Source: Anaerolineaceae bacterium (GTDB lineage: Bacteria > Chloroflexota > Anaerolineae > Aggregatilineales > Phototrophicaceae). Taken from it: a stretch of 63,787 nucleotides of DNA. Both the position numbers and the translations under genes were made by a program. Under the pieces are notes generated by a model. The model was not told the origin of the DNA. It did no database searches and saw nothing but the letters and a program-made list of their open reading frames with translations. The DNA is taken from contig REDR01000046.1 of NCBI GenBank assembly GCA_007693385.1, positions 1 through 63,787 on the forward strand, written 5' to 3'. Of the stretch, positions 36,088-44,673 are shown one piece after another; the stretch's first letter is position 1, and each line of letters starts with the position of its first letter.

Positions 36088-37896
36088 TTACGCGGTCAGT
36101 TCTTCTAGCCGCGCCACCATATCGGCCAGTACCTTGAACGTGGTTTCCACCGCATCCGGCGCGGTCATATCGACTCCGGCGTGGTTCAGCGCGTCAATCG
36201 GGTAACGACTGCCGCCCATCTTCAGGAAATCCAGATAGCGCTCCGCCGTGCCGTCTTCACCGGCCAGAATGCCCTTTGCCAGTTCGTGCGCGGCGCTGAT
36301 GCCGGTCGCGTAGCTGTAAGTATAGTAAGCGCGGTACAGATGGCTGAACGTCGCCCATGTGATGCCGACGCGCTCGCGGTCAAACGCCATTTCGTCGCCG
36401 TATGCCTCGCCGAATAAGTCGGCGCATAGCTCGATGAGTTCGTCGGCGGTGGGCGTTTCGCCACGCTCGACGCGCTGATGGACTTCATGCTCGAAGCGGG
36501 CGAGAGTCGGCATAATCAGGAAGTAGCGGTGGAAGTTGTCCATCGCTTCCTCGATGATGGCGACCTGAAATTGCGGGTCATCGTTCGTGCCGCGCAGGTA
36601 AGCACGGGTCAACGCTTGATTGAAATTGCTGGCGACTTCCGCCGCGAAAAGCGTATAACCGGCGTTGATCGACGCTTGATTCTGGCGGCTGAAATAGCTG
36701 TGCATACTGTGGCCGAGTTCGTGCGCCAGCGTGGAGAGGGCGCTCATGGTGTCGTCGTAGCTCATCATGATGAACGGCGCGGTGTCATACGTGCCGAACG
36801 AGAACGCGCCCTGTTCTTTGCCGGCGTTCACCGCGCGATCTACCCAGCGCCCGTTCAGCGTGCCCTCGCGCATCGCGCCGACGTATTCCTCGCCGAGTGG
36901 CTTCATGCCCTCGCTGATCCAGTCTACCGCTTTTTCATACGGCACATGCGGCGGCTGTTGGTTGATCGGCGCCCAGATGTCATACGGTTGCACATCGTCC
37001 TGACGCAATGCGCCGCGCCGTGCCGCCCAGTAGCGCCGCCATGTCGGGATGTTGGCTTTGAATGTGTCGATCAAACTGTGGAATACTTCCACCGGCACAT
37101 TGTTTTCAAACAGGCTGGCGTGCAGGCTGGACTCGTAGCCGCGCAAGCGCATCTCGAACACATCCTGCTTCACGCTGGTGATGTAAGCGGCCGCTATCGT
37201 GTGCTTCATCTCCAGATATTTGTCGGTGTAGCTCTCGTAAGCGGTACGCCGCAACTCGCGATCCGGACTCTGTAGCAGGGTGTCATACGTGGCCTGCGCG
37301 ACGGTGTGTTCCTTGCCCTGCGAATCCACCGCCGGGCGGAACGTCATATCCTGACTGACCAGCGCATTATAAATCCCCTGTGCCGCGCTGAACGGCTCGC
37401 GCACCATGCCCAGCACTTGCTCCACTTCGTCGCCGCGCACATGCGCCTGTAGCCGGAACAGGTTGTCGATGTACATGGCGGCGTCACGCAGGCGCGGCTC
37501 CTCCGCGATCCACGCTTCCAGCTTGTCGCGTCCGATGCGTAATAGCTCCGGATTGGTGAACGCGGTTGCACCGGCGAATTGCCCGTATAACGAACCGGCA
37601 CGCCCGACCATGCTATTGGTCTGCGGGTCGCTGGAATCAACCGAGCGTTCCATCAGCGCGTAGAAATATACTTTCATCAGGGCGCGTTGTGCCGCGTCCA
37701 GCTTTTCCATATAATCGGCCAGCACCGCCGGACTCTCGCCCAGTCGCCCCGCGTAGGCGGTCAGTTCCGGGATCATCGTGGGGATGGCTTCGGCGGCGGC
37801 TTTCCACGCGGCGCGGTCGGTGAAGACCGCCTCGCGGTTCCATTTCTGCGCGTCGTCAACCGCCTGACGTGGTGGTAATGTTGCTGTTTGTGACAT
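36088..37896 (-). CDS. pepF: Oligoendopeptidase F (M3 metallopeptidase)
   Basis: The 602-residue M3B peptidase has the zinc motif HELGH at 392-396 and the downstream Glu in TLFAAEVASNF. The N-terminal helical lid and C-terminal HRAYYTYSYATG segment match oligoendopeptidase F, which cuts peptides of roughly 7-17 residues in the cytosol. I chose the ATG at 37896 with GAGGA upstream; the open frame goes 11 codons further to 37929 without support. First gene of the pepF - S9 peptidase - bPH unit. Divergent from the Ca2+/Na+ antiporter gene. Confidence 0.95.
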   Translation of the reverse strand: MSQTATLPPRQAVDDAQKWNREAVFTDRAAWKAAAEAIPTMIPELTAYAGRLGESPAVLADYMEKLDAAQRALMKVYFYALMERSVDSSDPQTNSMVGRAGSLYGQFAGATAFTNPELLRIGRDKLEAWIAEEPRLRDAAMYIDNLFRLQAHVRGDEVEQVLGMVREPFSAAQGIYNALVSQDMTFRPAVDSQGKEHTVAQATYDTLLQSPDRELRRTAYESYTDKYLEMKHTIAAAYITSVKQDVFEMRLRGYESSLHASLFENNVPVEVFHSLIDTFKANIPTWRRYWAARRGALRQDDVQPYDIWAPINQQPPHVPYEKAVDWISEGMKPLGEEYVGAMREGTLNGRWVDRAVNAGKEQGAFSFGTYDTAPFIMMSYDDTMSALSTLAHELGHSMHSYFSRQNQASINAGYTLFAAEVASNFNQALTRAYLRGTNDDPQFQVAIIEEAMDNFHRYFLIMPTLARFEHEVHQRVERGETPTADELIELCADLFGEAYGDEMAFDRERVGITWATFSHLYRAYYTYSYATGISAAHELAKGILAGEDGTAERYLDFLKMGGSRYPIDALNHAGVDMTAPDAVETTFKVLADMVARLEELTA

Positions 37897-38090
37897 AATC
37901 GTTTTTTCCTCATTATTTGAATTGTCCATACGCCGATTTTAACACCGAACAGCGCCCCTCACCACACCGGCGCGGCATCGTAACATCCCGCCCGCATAAA
38001 TCTGTATCCGCTTTCATATCACAAAAAGTTTGGTACACTGTGCGGGTTAAAACATCGGATAAACTTCACACATCGGAAAGAGACGACGGC

Positions 38091-39143
38091 GTGCTAATTG
38101 ACCTATTGTTGCTATCAGGTGGAATTTTGATGCTGTACTACGGCGGTGACTGGCTGGTGATGGGCGCTTCGCGGCTGGCGCTCTCGCTGGGGGTGTCCGC
38201 GCTGGTGGTTGGCTTGACCGTCGTCTCGTTCGGCACATCCATGCCGGAGTTGATGGTCAGCATCAGCGCGGTATTCGGCGGGACGAGCGATATTTCCGTC
38301 GGCAATGTCATCGGCTCTAATATCGCCAACATCGCGCTGATTCTCGGCGTGGCTGGCCTGATCTTTCCGGTCTTCGTGCATCCGATCTTGATTCGCCGCG
38401 AAATCCCGATTCTGGTAGTCATCACCATCTTCACCGCGTTCGCGCTGTCGGATGGCATCATCGGGCAGGTTGACGGCATCATTTTGCTTCTGGGGCTGGT
38501 CGCCTTTAACCTGTTGATGTTCTATCTGGCGGTGCTGGATCGCCGCAACGATAACGAACCTGAAGCGAGTAAAGTCTCGACGCAGGTCATGGTCGCCTAC
38601 AAAGAAAAAGAGGAGCTACGCGAACAGGTCAACAGGCCGCGAGAGTTGGGGCGCTTGCTGGTCGGTCTGGTGGTGCTGGCGGCGGGGGCACAGGCCACCG
38701 TCACCGGCGCGGTGAGCGTTGCGCGGACGTTCGGCATCAGCGAGTTAGTCATCGGCGTGACGATAGTCGCCATCGGGACATCGCTCCCGGAGTTGGCGAC
38801 CACCGTCGCGGCGGCGCTGAAAAAGCAAAGCGACATCGCGCTGGGCAATATCGTCGGCTCGAACGTGTATAATCTGCTGGCGATTCTCGGCGTGACCGCC
38901 TTCCTGCGTCCGATTCCGCTATTCCAGACGATCTCATTTCGCCCTTACAACGAACTGCTGGCCTCGCCCGCGTTGATCGACTACACCACGTTCTATCAGG
39001 TGACGCGGGTCGATGGCCCGGTGATGCTCGGCTTCACATTGCTCTTGATTCCGCTCGCGTTCAACAAGCGCATCGGGCGCGTGGAAGCGGTCATCTTATT
39101 GACGCTTTACGTGCTATTCAACGCTTACGTCATCCTGCGCTGA
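38091..39143 (+). CDS. Ca2+/Na+ antiporter, CaCA superfamily
   Basis: The 350 residues contain about ten transmembrane helices in two homologous halves. Each half holds the alpha-repeat signature: GLTVVSFGTSMPELMVSI near residue 50 and GVTIVAIGTSLPELATTV near 225. The two GSNIAN/GSNVYN segments complete the ion site. A charged cytosolic loop separates the halves (KEKEELREQVNRP). This is the YrbG-like branch that exchanges Ca2+ for Na+ or K+. The start is a GTG at 38091 with GGAAAGAG about 10 bases before it; the frame runs farther upstream, but those residues are not hydrophobic or conserved in type. It converges with the TIR gene (7-base gap). Confidence 0.9.
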   Translation: MLIDLLLLSGGILMLYYGGDWLVMGASRLALSLGVSALVVGLTVVSFGTSMPELMVSISAVFGGTSDISVGNVIGSNIANIALILGVAGLIFPVFVHPILIRREIPILVVITIFTAFALSDGIIGQVDGIILLLGLVAFNLLMFYLAVLDRRNDNEPEASKVSTQVMVAYKEKEELREQVNRPRELGRLLVGLVVLAAGAQATVTGAVSVARTFGISELVIGVTIVAIGTSLPELATTVAAALKKQSDIALGNIVGSNVYNLLAILGVTAFLRPIPLFQTISFRPYNELLASPALIDYTTFYQVTRVDGPVMLGFTLLLIPLAFNKRIGRVEAVILLTLYVLFNAYVILR

Positions 39144-39150
39144 GTTCGCT

Positions 39151-40140
39151 TTAGTCGATGAATTGCTCGACGCGCCCGCGCAGTGCTTCGATGCCGGTAG
39201 GGTAATTCCGCAGGTCAATCATCTCATTGGCGGCCACCGCATACGGCATCGCTGATCCGGTATCACCGGCCACCAGTACCGGCAGGATGGGCTTTTGCGC
39301 CGCGTGCGCTTCTTCGATCTGGCCGTGTATCCAATCCGAATGGCGTCCGTGTGGCGACATCAACACGATGACCAGCACCGCGTCATCCGGTATCTTGTTG
39401 GCGCGTACGCCCACGCCTTGCGCGGTCAGGTCACGCTCCACGCGGAGCGCGATGCCGAAGTCTTCCGGCGCATGACACAGCGCGACAATCGCCCGTACCG
39501 CTTCGGGAGACGCCGTTTCTTCTTCTAGCGATGGGCTGATTAAATCCATCGTGGGCGGCGGTGGCGCGGAAGCGGTGCGCGACATCTGGCGGGCTGGCTC
39601 GTAGAATTGCATCGACTCCATCGGATCGACCATGCGCTCGGCCTCTTGCGGCGTCGCAGTCTGGATGCGGACGTGCTGGTTCAGCGCTTGCGGCAAGGCG
39701 GAGACGATGCGCTCGATATTGTCCAGAAATTGCCGTCCGCCGTCCAATCGCGGCACGTTAGCGCGGAGCATCGGGCGGATGTCTTCCGGTAGCTGGTTGG
39801 CGCGGGGCATCGTCGCCCCATCGACCAGAATCGGCGCGACCAGCTTACCCATCGCCAGCGCTTGCTTGATCTCCAGCCGCACGTAATCCGTCGTGCCGCT
39901 TTTTTCACGTTGTTTTAGATGACTCAGCCATTCTTGACCGATGATGACCAGCATCACGTCGATCTTTTTAATCTGCTCGATGATGAACGCCTCGAAATCG
40001 ACAAAAGGCGGGATGGCGTCGAAGTCCATGAACACGTTTTCGCGCTTGTAAACCAGCATGAACCAGTCACGTATGCGCTCCGCGAAACAGGGATTATCGG
40101 CACGGCGATAGCTGATGAAAATTTTAACGTCTCTGTTCAT
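39151..40140 (-). CDS. Protein with two TIR-type domains
   Basis: The 329 residues hold an N-terminal TIR domain (1-140) that begins VKIFISYRRADNPCFAER, has DVMLVIIGQEW and a conserved Glu90 in the DYVRLEI helix at the place of the NADase catalytic Glu. A Pro-rich linker (155-205) leads to a second, diverged TIR-like domain (215-329) with AIVALCHAPEDFGIALRVERDL, VLVIVLMSPHGRHSDW and Glu276. TIR domains act in antiphage defence and signalling, by NAD+ cleavage or by scaffold assembly. No effector or sensor domain and no obvious defence neighbours are seen. I chose the ATG at 40140, since the 21 codons upstream do not look TIR-like. Confidence 0.8.
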   Translation of the reverse strand: MNRDVKIFISYRRADNPCFAERIRDWFMLVYKRENVFMDFDAIPPFVDFEAFIIEQIKKIDVMLVIIGQEWLSHLKQREKSGTTDYVRLEIKQALAMGKLVAPILVDGATMPRANQLPEDIRPMLRANVPRLDGGRQFLDNIERIVSALPQALNQHVRIQTATPQEAERMVDPMESMQFYEPARQMSRTASAPPPPTMDLISPSLEEETASPEAVRAIVALCHAPEDFGIALRVERDLTAQGVGVRANKIPDDAVLVIVLMSPHGRHSDWIHGQIEEAHAAQKPILPVLVAGDTGSAMPYAVAANEMIDLRNYPTGIEALRGRVEQFID

Positions 40141-40298
40141 TGTGTTCGCTCGGGTATCAAAAGGCGGGTGAACGATGAGGCTCGCCCGCACAGGACAGGA
40201 CAAGAAGATTTAGAACGAGTTTAGCATAGGTTCACGCGGGCGGCAACGATGGCGATTTGTTCGTTTGTTTGGTGTGTGTTAATTCAGCGTGGGCGCGA

Positions 40299-42284
40299 TC
40301 AGGGCACAGCCACCACATCCACGCGAACGCGGAACGCCCCGCCACTCAGATAACCGTTGACGCGCACCTGATACGTGCCATCGGCGGGTAGCGTGTGGAT
40401 GAAACGCGGGTTCAGCGTGCCGTCGCTGTCGTCCACTTCGGCCAGTACCGCGCCATCCGGCGCGATCAACGCCGCCACCGGATCGAATGCGTCGTCTTGC
40501 GCTTCGACGTAGACCTGCACCGTCTGTCCGGCGTGCGCGTAGAACGGGTAGAAATTATACGCGCTGTCCGCCACGCTATCGCGCTGAATCAACAGGGGGT
40601 AGGTGGCCGGTGGCGCGGTGGGCGTCGGCGCGGCGTTGACATAGCGCCAGATCAACCCGTAGCCGCCCGTCGTCGCGGACGCATCCGCCCGCACGCGGAT
40701 CAGGTAAACGCCGTCCGCCGGTACCGCGAAATCGCGTATCAGCGCGGCGCGGTTACTGCCGCCGTCCGCGTCGCTGATGAGGATGCTCTGCTGTGCTGAC
40801 TCCGCGACGATCTCCACCACCGGATCGAGCAGGGAAGTCTCCGCCGGGGTGACGCCCACCGTGATGACATCCCCCGCCCGCAACGTCACCGGCCACACAT
40901 CGCGCTGACCGTGATAGCTCAGTTCCGCCGATTGTCGCGCCCCGAATGGCGGCGACGGCCTCTGGATGCTCAACCAGTTGCCGCCGACCTGATTCGCCGT
41001 GTCATAGCTGATGATGAAGCCGCCGGTCTGCCCTTCATACGCGCTGACCAGCAGGCGATAGCTTCCGCTTTGCGCCGCCTGTAGCCGCCGGATGAGCGCC
41101 GTCGGGCGCGTGTCAAGGCTGGCACTGTTGGCGTTGGCGACCAGTTGCCCGTCTGGATCGCGTAATTCGATTTGCAGGCGGGCGTCGCTTCCGGCGGTGG
41201 GCGACGCGCCCAATGTGATCGTCTGTCCGGCTTGCAGGTTCAGCGTGTAATTCAGCGTTTGCGTCGGCTCGGAGAGGATGCCCAGCGCACTACCGCCGAT
41301 CAATAGCTCGGTGTTGTTGCTGGCGAAGGCGGTTGTCGGTAGCGGGCGATGGGTGGGCAGTGGCGTCATCGTCGGCGCGTCCGGCGCATCGGCCACCACC
41401 GCCGCCCGTTCCGCGTAGCGCATCAACGCCACGCTGTACCCACCGGCCACATCAGACGCGGCGCGGACGGTGTGCAGGCCATTCGCGCTGAGGCGGGCGT
41501 TGAGGATGACGGCGATGCCGTCGCCGCCGCTTTCGCTATCGGTGGCGATGGGCTGACCGTCCGGCGCGTGCAATGTCAGGCGCGGGTAAACGTCCGCGTT
41601 GACCGCCCGCATCTCAATGCGGACATATTCGCCCGCTTCGCCGCCGAACGTGTACAGATGCGGCGCTAGATTCTCGCCGAATGTCTCGCCTATCGTCTGC
41701 CCGTCGATCAATTGCCCGATGAAAGCCCCCTGCGGGGCGCGGTCATAAGTTGGGGTGGGCACGCCGACGCTCAACGGGATGTCCGTCGGCGCGGTGATGT
41801 TGGGGTTGGGCTGGTTGGCATAGCCGACGCCGATCTGGTACGCGCCGGTCATGCCGCTTTCGGCGGGTTGCACGCGCACCGTGTACACCGCGTCCTGCGG
41901 CAAGCTGGCGATGATCGTCTCGCCATCGGCCAACGGCTCGCCGTCAGCGCCGTACAGCGTCAGCATGACCGGCATCCCCACCACGCGCACGATCACCTCA
42001 TCACCGGCGAAGGCGCTGAATTGCCACAGGTCGGGCGCGTCGCCGGATAGCCGTCCGGCTTGCGCTTCCCACAGGCGCAAAGTGCCGGCCACATTGCCGG
42101 ATGGCGCGTTCGCCGTCACCGTCGGCGCGGGTGTCGGCTCGTCACCAATGATGAGATTAACGCGGGTGGGTACGGTGATTTGCTCATCGGCGGCAGGAGC
42201 GCATCCGACAACAATCAGCACCCCCAGCCATAAGCACAGCGTCAGGATTCGGGACACGTCAGCTACTGCGGCGCGTCGCTTCAT
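40299..42284 (-). CDS. Lipoprotein with tandem PPC-type beta domains
   Basis: The 661-residue protein has a lipoprotein signal: basic start, hydrophobic ILTLCLWLGVLIVV and the lipobox VVGC with Cys28. It then repeats a beta-sandwich module of about 110 residues at least four or five times, each with the motifs PDGQ/DGA, AVADD or TDSESGGDG, and a YxVxV end, as in pre-peptidase C-terminal (PPC) domains. No peptidase domain is attached. I chose the ATG at 42284, which gives a normal signal; a longer frame to 42395 would put it inside the preceding gene. It overlaps the small membrane gene upstream by 26 bases, so they are probably co-translated. Likely surface binding function. Confidence 0.75.
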   Translation of the reverse strand: MKRRAAVADVSRILTLCLWLGVLIVVGCAPAADEQITVPTRVNLIIGDEPTPAPTVTANAPSGNVAGTLRLWEAQAGRLSGDAPDLWQFSAFAGDEVIVRVVGMPVMLTLYGADGEPLADGETIIASLPQDAVYTVRVQPAESGMTGAYQIGVGYANQPNPNITAPTDIPLSVGVPTPTYDRAPQGAFIGQLIDGQTIGETFGENLAPHLYTFGGEAGEYVRIEMRAVNADVYPRLTLHAPDGQPIATDSESGGDGIAVILNARLSANGLHTVRAASDVAGGYSVALMRYAERAAVVADAPDAPTMTPLPTHRPLPTTAFASNNTELLIGGSALGILSEPTQTLNYTLNLQAGQTITLGASPTAGSDARLQIELRDPDGQLVANANSASLDTRPTALIRRLQAAQSGSYRLLVSAYEGQTGGFIISYDTANQVGGNWLSIQRPSPPFGARQSAELSYHGQRDVWPVTLRAGDVITVGVTPAETSLLDPVVEIVAESAQQSILISDADGGSNRAALIRDFAVPADGVYLIRVRADASATTGGYGLIWRYVNAAPTPTAPPATYPLLIQRDSVADSAYNFYPFYAHAGQTVQVYVEAQDDAFDPVAALIAPDGAVLAEVDDSDGTLNPRFIHTLPADGTYQVRVNGYLSGGAFRVRVDVVAVP

Positions 42285-42657
42285 CGCCGACGGTGTCATC
42301 GCCGATGGTCTCATCGGGGCACGGTTCGGCGGTGGCCTGTGGCGTGTCGTCAACCCATGTCTGCATCGCCCGCTCACATTCGATTGACGTTTCAATCATG
42401 CGCTGTCCTTCGATCATCACGATGGTGTCCGGTGGCATTAAGCTCCACAGTAACGCATCGTCCGATATTTCCGGCAACTGTACGCGCTCTGATAGCTCCG
42501 CAGATAGCACATAATCGAACGCGCCTTCCGGCGCACAGTCCGCGACGGTTGGCGCGGTGTTGAGCGATGTGTCCGCAGGCAGTAGCGCCAGCGTGATAAT
42601 GCCCATTAATCCGACGCCTAACCCCAGTATCATCATCCACAAAACACGATCTAACAT
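42259..42657 (-). CDS. Small single-TM protein of unknown function
   Basis: The 132 residues begin with a TM helix (about 6-28: LWMMILGLGVGLMGIITLALL) that could be a signal anchor. The outer part has two Cys (ADCAPEGAF and SIECERAM) that may pair, and the C-terminal 25 residues are acidic. No family is recognised. Its 3' end overlaps the lipoprotein gene start by 26 bases; the two are likely expressed together at the cell envelope. Confidence 0.65.
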   Translation of the reverse strand: MLDRVLWMMILGLGVGLMGIITLALLPADTSLNTAPTVADCAPEGAFDYVLSAELSERVQLPEISDDALLWSLMPPDTIVMIEGQRMIETSIECERAMQTWVDDTPQATAEPCPDETIGDDTVGDEATRRSS

Positions 42658-42874
42658 CTATCCGCCCTCAACACAAAATTCTTCGCAATGTCCCCATTAT
42701 AGCAAATAACCTCTTAATCCTGACATTTTAATACGATGAGCTTATCTGCGTTCGCCCGACGGTCACATGACGGGGCGAATGGGGCATTGCATATCAAGAT
42801 TGTAATGTGTACACTCATCAGACATAAAAGCGTCAAACGTAGGTAATTAAATCTTATGCGTGGGAGTTCATACT

Positions 42875-43093
42875 ATGCCTGATAAATCCAAGACCGAAAC
42901 CAAGCGTAGCGCGTCCAAGTCCGGCATGTTCCCGCGTCCCGCCTTCACCGAAGGCGAAGCACGGCGCGAGCCACCACCGCCGCCGCCCAAAGATTTGCCC
43001 GGCCAGTTCGACGGCGGCGCGACCACCGGTAAAATGCCGGTCGTCACCGAAGGCGAAGACCACAGCGCCGAACGCGACAATGACCGCGCCTGA
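42875..43093 (+). CDS. Small Pro-rich protein of unknown function
   Basis: The 72-residue protein is low-complexity: basic at the start (KSKTETKRSASKSG), a stretch of six prolines, then acidic (EGEDHSAERDNDRA), with a repeated FTEGEA / VTEGED motif. It looks disordered. GGGAG lies 8 bases before the ATG. A dispersed palindrome starts just after the TGA. The protein is believable mainly because of the ribosome site and codon usage like its neighbours; function unknown. Confidence 0.55.
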   Translation: MPDKSKTETKRSASKSGMFPRPAFTEGEARREPPPPPPKDLPGQFDGGATTGKMPVVTEGEDHSAERDNDRA

Positions 43094-43117
43094 GTAGCGG
43101 CGTAGCGTGCTACGCCC
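43094..43117. repeat. Dispersed palindrome copy
   Basis: GTAGCGGCGTAGCGTGCTACGCCC starts on the base right after the TGA stop of the 72-residue gene. GGCGTAGC and GCTACGCC are perfect inverses. Confidence 0.75.
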
Positions 43118-43232
43118 AAAAGTCCACGCTATTCTGAACTATTTCAACCGCCGATTAACTGCCAATTGGCAGTCACGCCAAAAAGCGTTATCATGCGAAT
43201 AGCGTTTATTTTTGATGTGAATCGGAGACTTC

Positions 43233-44090
43233 ATGCGGCTGAATATCGGCCTCGCGCAGACCTACCCCAGACTCGGCGATGTGCAGACCAACCTCAAACA
43301 ACATCTTGAGATCGCGCAAGATGCCGCCGCGCAGGGCGTCGATCTGCTGGTCTTTCCCGAATTATCATTGACCGGCTATCAGGTACAGGATTTAGTGCCG
43401 GAAGTCGCCATCCGCGCCACCGCCGATGATCCGGTTTTCGCGCAATTGCTACAGGCCAGCCACCAGCTTGATCTGATCGTCGGCTTCGTGCATCGTGATG
43501 CGCGTGACCGCTTCTTCATCGCGGCGGCCTACCTCAGCGCTGGCGAATGTCTGCACCTGCATCACAAAATCTATCTGCCGACATACACCATGTTTGATGA
43601 AAAACGTTATTTCGATCAAGGCGAATCCATCCGCGCTTTTGATACGCGCTGGGGGCGTGTCGGCCTGCTGATCTGTGAGGATTTCTGGCACATCTCGCCG
43701 CCTTATTTGCTGTGGCTGGATGGCGCCGATGTGCTGTTTCTGCAATCATCCAGCCCCAGTCGCGGGCTGGGGGCGGCGGCGCGGCTGGGCAGTTCGCGCT
43801 GGGTGGAGCTGGTCAATCAGGCTTACGGCAGTATGTTCACCAGCTACATCGTGCATTGTAACCGCGTCGGCTACGAGGACGGCAAGAACTTCTGGGGCGG
43901 CTCGTCGGTGGTTGATCCGAATGGCGAGTTCCTGACGCACGGCCTGTACTTCGATGAGGCGCTCATCACCCAGACTATCGACCTGAACCAACTGCACCGC
44001 ACGCGGGCACGGTTGCCGTTGTTGCGGGATGAACGCCCGCATTTGATCCATCGTGAATTAGCCCGCATCTTGAAAGAAAGTGGAGCGTGA
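43233..44090 (+). CDS. Nitrilase-superfamily amidohydrolase
   Basis: The 285 residues carry the nitrilase triad Glu43 (FPELSLTGY), Lys112 (HHKIYLP) and Cys148 (LLICEDFW). The first part (LNIGLAQTYPRLGDVQTNL, LTGYQVQDL) is close to the glutaminase domain of NAD+ synthetase; however, no synthetase domain is attached. Possible roles are N-carbamoyl-amine or omega-amide hydrolysis, or a stand-alone glutaminase. It is followed after only 4 bases by a 66-residue protein, forming a three-gene unit with the next. Confidence 0.9.
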   Translation: MRLNIGLAQTYPRLGDVQTNLKQHLEIAQDAAAQGVDLLVFPELSLTGYQVQDLVPEVAIRATADDPVFAQLLQASHQLDLIVGFVHRDARDRFFIAAAYLSAGECLHLHHKIYLPTYTMFDEKRYFDQGESIRAFDTRWGRVGLLICEDFWHISPPYLLWLDGADVLFLQSSSPSRGLGAAARLGSSRWVELVNQAYGSMFTSYIVHCNRVGYEDGKNFWGGSSVVDPNGEFLTHGLYFDEALITQTIDLNQLHRTRARLPLLRDERPHLIHRELARILKESGA

Positions 44091-44094
44091 AACA

Positions 44095-44295
44095 ATGATG
44101 AACTATGCCGATTTAGGGCGCGTGTATGGCGAATGTATCCTGTATTGGATGATTGAAAACACCGTCGAGATGCAAGCCATCAACATCATGGCGATGCAGG
44201 ACGGTAGCGGCCTGACCGACATTCAATTTGAGATCGGTATGAACTGGTTGATAAAAAACGAACTGGTCGAGCGCCCGTTGGCGGTCTTGCAGTAG
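44095..44295 (+). CDS. Small helical protein of unknown function
   Basis: The 66-residue product reads like a mostly alpha-helical small subunit: NYADLGRVYGECILYWMIENTVEMQAINIMAM, then a short loop and IQFEIGMNWLIKNELVERPLAVLQ. It is rich in Met and Leu. Two ATGs (44095, 44098) follow GGAG in the nitrilase 3' end. The tight coupling with the nitrilase gene suggests a partner or small regulator. No known family. Confidence 0.6.
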   Translation: MMNYADLGRVYGECILYWMIENTVEMQAINIMAMQDGSGLTDIQFEIGMNWLIKNELVERPLAVLQ

Positions 44296-44318
44296 CCTTT
44301 TCAGCGAATCGAGTGATT

Positions 44319-44663
44319 ATGGATAGCAAACAAGTTTTGACGCGCACCAAAGCCGGACGGCGCTTTATGGGCTTCATGCGGGCGCTGAATCGCGGTTCGG
44401 AGCAAGACGTGCGCGGTCTGGTCGAAAATGACATCACCGATGACGCGCTCAACGCGCACAGCGCTGAAGTCTGGGAAGCACAATTGCAATACATCCGCGC
44501 CATGAGTGGCGGCTTGCGGGTGGTCAACGTGATCGCGGAGGATGAGTACCGCGTGGTGGTGTTGATGCAGGCGCACGATAACGAACGCCTGCACGTCATT
44601 GATATGGCCGTCGAAGAAGATTTCCCGCATCGCGTGGCGCAGTTCATCCAGCGCCTAGCGTAG
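44319..44663 (+). CDS. Small protein, possibly NTF2/cystatin-like fold
   Basis: The 114 residues start at an ATG at 44319; a GTG six bases earlier is also in frame. The pattern is an N-terminal helix, then a helix LNAHSAEVWEAQLQYIRAM and a beta hairpin GLRVVNVIAEDEYRVVVLMQAHDNERLHVIDMAVEED, which fits an NTF2-like or cystatin-like alpha/beta cone. I recognise no catalytic motif. It is the third gene of the nitrilase unit and converges with the aminotransferase gene. Confidence 0.6.
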   Translation: MDSKQVLTRTKAGRRFMGFMRALNRGSEQDVRGLVENDITDDALNAHSAEVWEAQLQYIRAMSGGLRVVNVIAEDEYRVVVLMQAHDNERLHVIDMAVEEDFPHRVAQFIQRLA

Positions 44664-44673
44664 AGACGCATAT

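Noticed and set aside
36478-37275. Plus-strand frame of 265 codons opposite pepF
   Set aside because: pepF is unmistakable on the other strand with HELGH; the plus frame has shadow-type composition.
42285-42395. Extended N-terminus of the PPC lipoprotein
   Set aside because: It would destroy the lipoprotein signal and overlap the preceding gene by 137 bases.
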